A DNA stretch of 5,417 nt from Candidatus Roizmanbacteria bacterium. Its GTDB lineage: Bacteria; Patescibacteriota; Microgenomatia; UBA1406; GWC2-37-13. Below, piece after piece: positions 1-5,417 of the stretch (position 1 is its first letter; every line of letters starts with the position of its first letter). The notes under the pieces were generated by a model, which was not told the DNA's origin, did no database searches, and was given only the letters and a program-made list of their open reading frames with translations. The stretch lies in the NCBI GenBank assembly GCA_013334845.1, contig JAAXWV010000102.1:1-5417 (forward strand), in the 5' to 3' direction. Both the position numbers and the translations under genes were made by a program.

Positions 1-1004
1 CCTACTGCGTAAATTTCATTTTTTATGTTGTATTCTTTGAATGATTCTAGTTGAGGATCAATTATTGTGCCTTTTATTTCTGTATCGGTCTTTGTAAAAT
101 CAGATAATTCATATTTTACTAGACCAAAATCAGATAATTTAATAATGCCCGCTCTATAGTCGTATTGTTTGAGTAGAATATTGCGATAACTCAAGTCTCT
201 ATGAAGGCAGTTCTTTTTGTGTATATAGTTTAATCCATAAAGAAATTGTTGTGCTAATTTTTTTCTACTCACAAAAGGTAGGTTGTCATTATTTTTTGTG
301 ATGTAATCATGTAAGGTGGAGTCACAATATTCCATAGTATATCTGTTATTAATATCGTCAAAGGTGTAAACTTCAAGTACATATGGGAAATTAAGTTTTT
401 TCATAATTGTATATTCATCTTTAAATCTCTTAAGGTCGCGTGCATCATGATTTTTCTTTAATTGCTTTACCGCAAAAGTTTTATTGTATGTTGGGTCGAT
501 ATATTTTTGAACAATACAAAATGCGCCCTCACCGATTAGTTGGAGCTGCTCGTAGGTGTTTGTGTTAGGCAGTTTAATTGATGTAATTGGAAGTTCTAAG
601 ATTGGATCATATTTAATTATTTGAAATGGCTCAAAATCATCAGGGATTTTACTTCCGCCCGAGTTTACGAGAAATTTTTCGCAAGTTACCATGTATTTAT
701 CATATGCGGGGTTAATAATGACATCTACGCCTTCTTGTTTTAGTGAATACTTTAACTCGCGAAATTTACCTATAATCTCTATAAGTTCTCGGCTTGAATC
801 TGCGTTGAAGTGTTTATTTATGCCATTTTTCATGTTCATGAAGTCAAATAAACTATTAAATGATTGGTGAAAATATGCGAATATCTTTTTATAAGAGTCT
901 TTGATGTCTGGGTATACACGCAGATATTTATCTTGAATATCGACACCGTCAAGTTCGTCTAAAAAATCAGCAACAATTAAATCTTCTTTTGGTAGTGCGG
1001 TCAT
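1..1004 (-). CDS. Hanks-type Ser/Thr protein kinase, 3' end cut by window edge
   Basis: This gene encodes a eukaryotic-like protein kinase, expected to transfer ATP phosphate to Ser/Thr of protein targets in the cytoplasm. I translated 334 codons; the C-lobe beyond helix F is off the left edge. Visible motifs are the glycine loop GEGAFCIV (residues 158-165), ATP-binding Lys180 in FAVKQL, a likely helix C Glu197, the catalytic loop HRDLSYRN with Asp270 and Asn275, DFG at 292-294, GTIIDPQLE in the APE position (312-320) and NEIYAVG at the start of helix F. All residues needed for catalysis in this part are present. Residues 1 to about 150 are hydrophilic, probably helical, without membrane segments, and match no family I recognise. 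The ATG at 1004 is fixed by an in-frame TAA just upstream. The gene starts 20 nt after the recombinase stop, so co-transcription is likely, although a TATAAT lies in the gap. The neighbouring restriction genes suggest a defence role, which is inference only. Confidence 0.93.
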   Translation of the reverse strand, partial: MTALPKEDLIVADFLDELDGVDIQDKYLRVYPDIKDSYKKIFAYFHQSFNSLFDFMNMKNGINKHFNADSSRELIEIIGKFRELKYSLKQEGVDVIINPAYDKYMVTCEKFLVNSGGSKIPDDFEPFQIIKYDPILELPITSIKLPNTNTYEQLQLIGEGAFCIVQKYIDPTYNKTFAVKQLKKNHDARDLKRFKDEYTIMKKLNFPYVLEVYTFDDINNRYTMEYCDSTLHDYITKNNDNLPFVSRKKLAQQFLYGLNYIHKKNCLHRDLSYRNILLKQYDYRAGIIKLSDFGLVKYELSDFTKTDTEIKGTIIDPQLESFKEYNIKNEIYAV

Positions 1005-1012
1005 TATGTATG

Positions 1013-1018
1013 ATTATA
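1013..1018 (-). promoter_or_regulatory. Possible -10 box (TATAAT) before the kinase
   Basis: A perfect TATAAT hexamer on the minus strand lies in the 20-nt gap between the recombinase stop codon and the kinase ATG. Its end is 8 nt from the start codon, so a transcript from it would begin at or within a few bases of the ATG and be essentially leaderless. A TTAACA upstream could be a -35 box, but its 20-nt spacing is too long for a normal sigma-70 promoter. In AT-rich DNA such hexamers also arise by chance. If active, it would let the kinase be expressed without the recombinase. Confidence 0.35.
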
Positions 1019-1024
1019 CTATCT

Positions 1025-2299
1025 TTAGCGTTCCTTAGTGTTAACCGTTCCATTTGATAAAGTAAATTTTACTTGCATCCCATCAACGAACTCCGTCATA
1101 AGTTTTTGATTAGGTGATGATAATGCGTAATCTGCATAATATTGAAGCGACTTAATCTTGTTGGTCTCAATTCCGTATTTAGGCAGGTAATATAGCAAAA
1201 GTTTTTGGTGTTCTATTATCTGTCTTTGAATCTGGAATGATACTTTAATTTCTGATTCGTGCTCGTTGATATATTTTTTGAATTGTTCAATTAAATCTTT
1301 TTCATTAACATATTTTTGATCGCAATTTCTATCTTTGCCCTTAGCGCATGAATAATAAACGTGTCGTCTGAATGTGCCATCTTTTAATATCTTATGTTTT
1401 TCTTCGGCAGTTATTGCTGATCCGCATTTTCCGCACGTAAGTAGCCCTTTGAATGCGAATGTCTTTGATCCAGGCTTGCCCTTGTAGTCCATCCGTCCGA
1501 CATGAATCTGATCGTATAACTCTTTGGTAATAAGTGGTTTGTGTGAGCCATCATACCAATTACCAGATTTCTCAGGCCATTCGAACTTACCATAGTAGAA
1601 AGTATTATTTAGTATTAGATAGACTTGCGATAGTGTAATATTTTTACTTGACCGATTTGTGCAGCCAACCTCCGCTAACCATCGTTGTATTTCACGGCCA
1701 GGAACTCCCTGAGCTGTTTTTTCGAATATTTGCTTAATGTATGGAGCTCGTTCTGAATCGACCATAATATCTTTTACGCCACCGAATGCTCTATTCATAT
1801 ATCCAAGTGGAGCGACGCCTGGTCGCCAACCCATATTTAGTTTTGTTTTCATGCCACGCATGACATTTATACTTTTGTTGTCATTTTCAAGCTTAGCTTG
1901 CGAACATAGGATCATTAATAAAAACTTCTCGTTTGGATTATTTGAGAAGGTCTGAGAATAAGTTTTAATATGTAAAAGTTTGCCTTGATCCATTAAATCG
2001 ACAAGCGAACCCAGGTCGCTAGCGTTTCGCGATAGGCGATCGGGTGCCCAAGTTAATATTGCGTTATATTCACCGTCGATAACCCCTTTCATAATTTTCA
2101 TATAAACAGGGCGTTTGCCTGAATCTTTGGCTGAATGGCTTTCTTGTAATTCAACGACTACATTAAGCCCTTCGCGTTCTGCGAGTTCTCTCATTTCAGT
2201 CAATTGTGAATTAATCGACATTGCCTGACGCTCGTCAGATTCGCTCGATTTACGAGCGTACAGGCAATATCTTAAATGATTATTATGTTTGTCCAGCAT
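1025..2299 (-). CDS. Large serine recombinase (resolvase/invertase family)
   Basis: This 424-residue site-specific recombinase should cut and rejoin DNA through a covalent serine intermediate, driving integration, excision or inversion. The N-terminal resolvase domain (residues ~9-150) has YARKSS with nucleophile Ser18 and Arg16, and the APDRLSR block (85-91) of the active-site arginines. A recombinase DNA-binding domain follows (~155-265, with GVAPLGY and a VYLILNNTFYYG block). A zinc ribbon comes next, with Cys289, Cys292, Cys318 and Cys326. A short, charged, partly helical tail ends the protein. Many large serine integrases run to 450-600 residues, so this C-terminal region is on the short side and the coiled-coil part seems reduced. 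The ATG at 2299 is the only plausible start because an in-frame TAA lies 27 nt upstream; no clear Shine-Dalgarno is visible. It lies between a kinase and a restriction system, as expected for the mobility gene of an island. The style of the N-terminal domain points to Patescibacteria. Confidence 0.95.
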   Translation of the reverse strand: MLDKHNNHLRYCLYARKSSESDERQAMSINSQLTEMRELAEREGLNVVVELQESHSAKDSGKRPVYMKIMKGVIDGEYNAILTWAPDRLSRNASDLGSLVDLMDQGKLLHIKTYSQTFSNNPNEKFLLMILCSQAKLENDNKSINVMRGMKTKLNMGWRPGVAPLGYMNRAFGGVKDIMVDSERAPYIKQIFEKTAQGVPGREIQRWLAEVGCTNRSSKNITLSQVYLILNNTFYYGKFEWPEKSGNWYDGSHKPLITKELYDQIHVGRMDYKGKPGSKTFAFKGLLTCGKCGSAITAEEKHKILKDGTFRRHVYYSCAKGKDRNCDQKYVNEKDLIEQFKKYINEHESEIKVSFQIQRQIIEHQKLLLYYLPKYGIETNKIKSLQYYADYALSSPNQKLMTEFVDGMQVKFTLSNGTVNTKER

Positions 2300-2393
2300 G
2301 GCAACGACAACAGTACCGCCAGATTAGACTAAAGTCCAGCACTTAAAAATAATAGTACCGAAGTCTTTAAAGTGATAGAATAGCAAATAGACT
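2300..2393. promoter_or_regulatory. Divergent intergenic region between recombinase and endonuclease
   Basis: These 94 bases separate the starts of the minus-strand recombinase and the plus-strand endonuclease, so both promoters should lie here. The heptamer AGTACCG occurs twice in the same orientation (2312-2318 and 2354-2360), each followed after some bases by AAAGT, forming a loose imperfect direct repeat. GACTAAAGTC (2327-2336) has 4-bp inverted arms around a central AA. Serine integrases often keep their attachment site next to their gene, and such sites have a 2-bp asymmetric centre, but the symmetry here does not extend further, so an att site is speculative. No terminator or RNA gene is seen. 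Confidence 0.5.
2373..2381 (+). promoter_or_regulatory. Possible extended -10 promoter for the endonuclease
   Basis: TGATAGAAT fits an extended -10 element (TG, one base, then TAGAAT, one mismatch from TATAAT). It ends 12 nt before the endonuclease ATG, so transcription would start about 5 nt upstream of the ATG. No good -35 hexamer stands at 17 nt, which is tolerated with an extended -10. No Shine-Dalgarno precedes the ATG, consistent with a leaderless or near-leaderless mRNA. Confidence 0.4.
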
Positions 2394-3584
2394 ATGGAAG
2401 AACAGATTGAATCTCATTTAAGTAAATATGATCTAGATTTGCGAAAAACGCATAACGGTAGATTTATGGATCAGAAATTGACGCCTGACAATCTTTCATT
2501 TATATGTGATTGTATTAGAAATTATACAGAAAGTGACAAAAGTAAGTGGTTTACTAAAAAAGACATATGGTATTCCCAATATCTAGAGGTTAATGTTATT
2601 GCAATATATAACAAACCTAACCCAAAAGATCCTAGTGCTAAGCGTGAATATGATAAGTTCGTCGGACAGCCCTTGAGGCTTCTTGCTTCGGCGGGCATTC
2701 TTGAGGATAAGAAAATCGGATTGCAATATCACTATAAAATACAAAACTATGAACTTCTTGATTTATTAGCTCTTAGTCAAATGAATTCATTGCGTTTTCT
2801 TGGTTATTACCTAACCAAGGTCTTGAGTGATAGTGGTGAGCTTAGGTATTTTAGGTCCTATTATGATAAGTATGTCTCGAAGATTCTAGCGAACGAAGAT
2901 CTTATCGAGTTAAGAGATAGGTATAGTTGCTTCATAAGGGGTAATACGGGAATAAGAGGAGCTCTTGAGCCTAATAGGATCTTTAATAAAATATTTAATA
3001 TATTAGCAGTTCTTTGGCGTATGCCTGGTGAAAAAGGTGGCAAAATTACTGACTACCCAATGATTTACAAAGATATAGAATACAATGATATTAATTGGCG
3101 TGATCTTAATAAGAAAAAAGATTTAACTCGCAAACAATCTATGCTTTTGCATGAGGCTGAAGTAAAACACGAAAAAATTACTGACTATGAAATGATTAAG
3201 GCAAAAGCAGCCATTAAATCTCGACATATGCTAGCAAGCGAACTTCACGATAAACTTGCGGGTGGTGAAGCAACTCAAGCACATCATATTTTTCCAGATA
3301 AGGTGTTCCCTCAATATAGATCAACGCTTGAAAATATCATACTGCTAACTGGTAGCCAGCATAATAGTAGGGCGCATCCTAGTAATAATACTCAGGTAGT
3401 TGATCTAGATTATCAGAGACAATGTTTAATGTCGAAACTTGATAGTATTGAACAATCTGAAAAAAATAAAGATGGATTCTATTCGCTAGTAAAGTTTATT
3501 GAAATGTTAAATGATATAAAGGGTTATAATTTACGGGTTGATTCAACAGTGAATCAAGTTAAAGATAAGCTAACTCAAGCCTAG
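2394..3584 (+). CDS. HNH-family restriction endonuclease
   Basis: This 396-residue soluble protein is the likely restriction subunit, making metal-dependent double-strand cuts at the site modified by the convergent methyltransferase. The C-terminal nuclease core runs ~295-335: AHHIFP (His297/His298), ENIILL (Asn314), SQH (His323) and AHPSNNT (327-333), the spacing of a classic HNH beta-beta-alpha-metal fold. Residues ~50-125 (KWFTKKDIWYS...LRLLASAGILEDKK...YHYKI) look like a winged helix and may read DNA. The middle has a repeated KITDY.MI block (217-224 and 261-268). The wording of the HNH region resembles, from memory, Type IIS enzymes of the Alw26I/Eco31I/Esp3I family, but published Eco31I catalytic residues (D311, H312, N334) have different spacing, so this subfamily is tentative. 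The ATG at 2394 is forced by an in-frame TAG two codons upstream. The stop overlaps the methyltransferase stop. The nuclease looks intact. Confidence 0.85.
   Translation: MEEQIESHLSKYDLDLRKTHNGRFMDQKLTPDNLSFICDCIRNYTESDKSKWFTKKDIWYSQYLEVNVIAIYNKPNPKDPSAKREYDKFVGQPLRLLASAGILEDKKIGLQYHYKIQNYELLDLLALSQMNSLRFLGYYLTKVLSDSGELRYFRSYYDKYVSKILANEDLIELRDRYSCFIRGNTGIRGALEPNRIFNKIFNILAVLWRMPGEKGGKITDYPMIYKDIEYNDINWRDLNKKKDLTRKQSMLLHEAEVKHEKITDYEMIKAKAAIKSRHMLASELHDKLAGGEATQAHHIFPDKVFPQYRSTLENIILLTGSQHNSRAHPSNNTQVVDLDYQRQCLMSKLDSIEQSEKNKDGFYSLVKFIEMLNDIKGYNLRVDSTVNQVKDKLTQA
3042..3065 (+). repeat. Intragenic direct repeat, copy 1 (endonuclease)
   Basis: A 24-base segment beginning AAAATTACTGACTA recurs at 3174-3197 in the same orientation and reading frame. 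The first 14 bases are identical and 21 of 24 match overall. It encodes KITDYPMI. The copies are 132 bases apart, a multiple of three, so the duplication does not disturb the frame. Confidence 0.6.
3174..3197 (+). repeat. Intragenic direct repeat, copy 2 (endonuclease)
   Basis: This is the second copy of the repeat at 3042-3065. It encodes KITDYEMI, just before the helix leading into the HNH core. It may be a duplicated structural element or chance similarity; nothing shows that it recombines. Confidence 0.6.
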
Positions 3585-5296
3585 AAACAAGGAAATAGTT
3601 GAACCGGGCTGGCAAACAGTAGATTTGATTTACTTAAGTTATTGTCAAAGTAGCTATACATATCGAATGACTCATATGGTAATCCCCAGTAATATACTGA
3701 ATTTCGGTCGATATTTAGAGAACGTGTTGCATAGTTGCGTGCGATTCTATAAAAGAGAAAGAACTCTTTTGATGAAAAAAACTTTAGTAAATCTGGATTT
3801 ATTTCTAGCCCATTCTTAGGCAGGAGTATTGCAGCTGATCCGTCAACAACTGTGCCCTTTGGTAAGATAGAAGCGCGTGGGTAATAAGATAAATTGGGTA
3901 CAACAACAACTGAATCCAGATTAGAATATTGAGAAAATATAGCAGATTCTTTAGTCGATGCAACGAACATATCTGTTTCAAGGTTTTGTATGCCTGATGA
4001 TGTTATGTTTCTTGACTTAATAACACGAATTTTACCGCTTTTAGCCATATTTTTTGACGTAAGCGAGCGATCTCTTAATGCTGCGAAATATCCTAGTCTG
4101 AGTTTGTCTGACATATCATCAAAGAAGTTATTCCTATAGATTAACCATGTAGGGAATTCAGCGTTAATTATGTAGTCTTGGTTATGGATTGAATATGATT
4201 TAAGAATATATGAATCAATGATTGTCTTATGACTTTCGGTTTTATTACTTATTTGAGTGCTAATAGTTTCAATCTTTACACCCTTAAAACCTTTTTCTCC
4301 GTAGTCACTAATTTTTAATATCTCTTTTGTCGCTAATTTTGCTCGTAATTTATCGAATTCGGGAGCTCCCAGGAGACTCTTTGGGCTAAAGAGCGCAACA
4401 TAATCTGAAATTTGAAGCGCTTTTTCTATAAATAAAGCAAATAGGTTTTTTGTGCCGATGGTTGAGTTGAGGCCATTGGTTTGATAATTCCGATGCTCGT
4501 CGGCTGTTATTGTTCCGAACGGAGGATTGCCAATTACGACATCATAATTAATTCTAAATTCCTTTGTTAAGAAATTATCATTAATAAATCTTAACTCAAA
4601 ATTACTTGGTACTTTTAGTAGCTTTATGAGTTTTTTAAGGGTTTTAATTGAATCACTGTTTATGTCAACAAGATCAAGCTTGACTGTTTCGACGTGTTTA
4701 TACTTTTCGAATATAACAGGCAAAAAATTACCAACACCAACAGATGGCTCAAGTATTCTTATTGTCTTTTTATTTTTGAAATCAGGTAAGTCTGCTACTA
4801 AATTAAAGCACAGTTCTTGTCGTGTATAGAAAGCGGCATCGTCCAAGCGTTTTGCATTGGCTAGTTCAGCAATCTTTGTTGCAATAGTAAAGCTAGGCTG
4901 TTCCTTTTCTATGTAATTGAGTAAGTTGTCAACTACTGTTAAATTTTCTCTTTCGATTATTCTTTTTACTTGATTAAGAGAGAAATTTTTCTGATTATCT
5001 GCTTTTTTGATATTCTCTGCAATCGATTTAAATATAGCTGTTGGCACGGCTTCACCAAGGGATTGTCGTATATTAATCTCATGTTTTTTGAGATATTCAA
5101 TCTTCTCTTTTTGAGAAGAGATATTTAATTTGTTTATATCATCATCAGCCCACTTGAATGATTGTGGTATCGACATAAAGCGCATAAGTTCTCTAATACT
5201 AAATACTCTATTGTCGCTAGGATGAATGGTTGCCTGACTTGCTAGTATGTCATTACGAGTATGCACACAGGGTGCGACTTTATCCCAATAACACCT
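3581..5296 (-). CDS. Fused m5C/m6A DNA methyltransferase, cytosine domain truncated at 5' end
   Basis: This is the modification enzyme of the restriction system, using S-adenosylmethionine. Counting residues from a GTG at 5266, 1-90 are the end of a cytosine-5 methyltransferase: DNRVFSIRELMRFMSIP and motif X (SLGEAVPTAIFKSIA, 69-83). Homology continues upstream of that GTG (RCYWDKVAPCVHTRND, motif IX) to about 5296; no start codon exists between it and an in-frame TAG at 5321-5323, so GTG 5266 is probably not the true start. A helical linker (~90-140) leads to an N6-adenine methyltransferase in gamma-class order: motif X (FYTRQELCFNLV, 146-157), motif I (EPSVGVGNFL, 173-182), motif IV NPPF (247-250), then a long C-terminal target-recognition region (~390-530). 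The adenine half looks complete. The cytosine half lacks motifs I-VIII (SAM site, catalytic Cys) and most of its recognition domain. Paired cytosine and adenine methylation suits an asymmetric Type II site. Confidence 0.9.
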   Translation of the reverse strand, partial: RCYWDKVAPCVHTRNDILASQATIHPSDNRVFSIRELMRFMSIPQSFKWADDDINKLNISSQKEKIEYLKKHEINIRQSLGEAVPTAIFKSIAENIKKADNQKNFSLNQVKRIIERENLTVVDNLLNYIEKEQPSFTIATKIAELANAKRLDDAAFYTRQELCFNLVADLPDFKNKKTIRILEPSVGVGNFLPVIFEKYKHVETVKLDLVDINSDSIKTLKKLIKLLKVPSNFELRFINDNFLTKEFRINYDVVIGNPPFGTITADEHRNYQTNGLNSTIGTKNLFALFIEKALQISDYVALFSPKSLLGAPEFDKLRAKLATKEILKISDYGEKGFKGVKIETISTQISNKTESHKTIIDSYILKSYSIHNQDYIINAEFPTWLIYRNNFFDDMSDKLRLGYFAALRDRSLTSKNMAKSGKIRVIKSRNITSSGIQNLETDMFVASTKESAIFSQYSNLDSVVVVPNLSYYPRASILPKGTVVDGSAAILLPKNGLEINPDLLKFFSSKEFFLFYRIARNYATRSLNIDRNSVYYWGLPYESFDMYSYFDNNLSKSNLLFASPVQLFPCF

Positions 5297-5320
5297 TGAA
5301 TACTTATCGCCATTTTTCTT
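5287..5320. other. Junction between methyltransferase and MurJ coding sequences
   Basis: On the minus strand, recognisable cytosine methyltransferase sequence (motif IX, RCYWDK) extends to about 5296 and the frame ends at a TAG at 5321-5323. On the plus strand, MurJ-like sequence begins at about 5296 (LNTYRHF). The two homologies meet within a few bases, and the DNA to the right is clearly richer in GC. This marks a recombination or insertion point or an assembly chimera; the sequence alone cannot separate them. The exact breakpoint is uncertain by perhaps 10-20 bases. Confidence 0.6.
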
Positions 5321-5417
5321 CTACGGCTTTAGCTCCCGTGGCTTTGAATGTAGGTATTATTGCCGCAGTCTATAGCCTAACGCCCTTAATGGAGCGCTGG
5401 GGTTGGCCTACCATTTT
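5296..5417 (+). CDS. murJ: Internal fragment of lipid II flippase MurJ (MviN)
   Basis: MurJ is the inner-membrane flippase that moves the peptidoglycan precursor lipid II to the outside of the membrane. Only 40 codons are visible, open at the right edge. They read LNTYRHFSSTALAPVALN followed by VGIIAAVYSLTPLMERWGW, matching the conserved LNT-aromatic-x-x-F...APxxLNxxxI block of MurJ, which in E. coli MurJ lies roughly 140-180 residues into the protein. The fragment has no start, and the frame to its left enters the methyltransferase region without MurJ-like residues. Base composition is near half GC, unlike the AT-rich rest of the window, so it comes either from the host chromosome flanking an island or from an unrelated molecule. 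The family call rests on about 40 residues. Confidence 0.65.
   Translation, partial: MNTYRHFSSTALAPVALNVGIIAAVYSLTPLMERWGWPTI

Noticed and set aside
1411..1955. Small open frames inside the recombinase gene (1411-1593 minus, 1737-1955 plus)
   Set aside because: They overlap the well-supported recombinase in other frames, resemble no protein I know, and have no start signals of their own.
2327..2336. GACTAAAGTC as the recombinase attP core
   Set aside because: Only 4 bp of arms pair around the AA centre and outward bases do not continue the symmetry. No second copy was seen at the 5296 junction.
195..4377. Avoidance of GTCTC, the core site of Alw26I-type systems
   Set aside because: By eye GTCTC/GAGAC occurs four times (195-199, 2874-2878, 3416-3420, 4373-4377). 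The context is AGTCTC or TGTCTC each time, never GGTCTC or CGTCTC. The core is not avoided, and four sites are far too few to infer a specificity.
2861..4829. Small open frames opposite the endonuclease and methyltransferase (2861-3043, 3625-3819, 4626-4829)
   Set aside because: They are antisense shadows of genes with clear domain motifs and have no ribosome-binding site or recognisable product.
5264..5266. GTG at 5266 as the true methyltransferase start
   Set aside because: Conserved motif IX residues (YWDKVAPC) lie upstream in the same frame, so the GTG only appears to be a start because the gene is cut.
5230..5295. MurJ frame extending left of 5296
   Set aside because: The plus frame stays open leftward (…YAHRVRLYPNNT), but these residues do not look like MurJ, and the minus strand there carries clear methyltransferase motif IX, so the openness is a shadow effect.
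1..5417. CRISPR array, tRNA, rRNA or UGA recoding
   Set aside because: No spaced direct repeats, cloverleaf-like or rRNA-like stretches were seen, and no in-frame TGA interrupts the real genes.

Overview
The window is AT-rich DNA carrying an accessory, defence-type gene cluster. The best clue to the host is the serine recombinase. Its opening block (YARKSSES...), its SHSAKDSG and APDRLSRN blocks and its NNPNEKFLLMI block resemble, from memory, the recombinases common in Patescibacteria/CPR genomes such as Saccharibacteria. All reading frames work with the standard stop codons, so there is no sign of the UGA recoding seen in Gracilibacteria/SR1. None of the three genes with a visible start has a clear Shine-Dalgarno sequence, and two have a -10-like box only a few bases before the ATG. 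The host assignment is an inference.

Layout, left to right. Positions 1-1004 (minus) hold the N-terminal 334 codons of a Hanks-type protein kinase that runs off the left edge; its N-terminal region of about 150 residues is unrecognised. Positions 1025-2299 (minus) hold a complete large serine recombinase lying 20 nt upstream of the kinase on the same strand. Positions 2300-2393 are a short divergent intergenic region. Positions 2394-3584 (plus) hold an HNH endonuclease with a probable winged-helix N-terminal half. Positions 3581 to about 5296 (minus) hold a DNA methyltransferase that fuses the C-terminal end of a cytosine-5 methyltransferase (motifs IX and X) to a complete N6-adenine methyltransferase. 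The last ~120 bases (plus) have a visibly different composition and encode a piece of the lipid II flippase MurJ.

The endonuclease and methyltransferase are convergent, and their stop codons overlap inside one CTAG. They read as one restriction-modification system. Fused cytosine-plus-adenine methylation with an HNH nuclease suggests a Type II system with an asymmetric site, of the Alw26I/Eco31I/Esp3I kind, though this exact family call is tentative. The kinase and recombinase beside it make the block look like a mobile defence island.

The right end is abnormal. Cytosine methyltransferase homology continues upstream of the only available start codon (GTG at 5266) to about 5296, where it stops and MurJ coding sequence on the opposite strand begins. 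Catalytic motifs I-VIII of the cytosine domain are therefore missing at a sharp junction. This is either a real rearrangement or insertion, or a chimeric assembly join. A truncated modification enzyme beside an intact nuclease would be hazardous to a cell, so the artefact explanation must be considered first.
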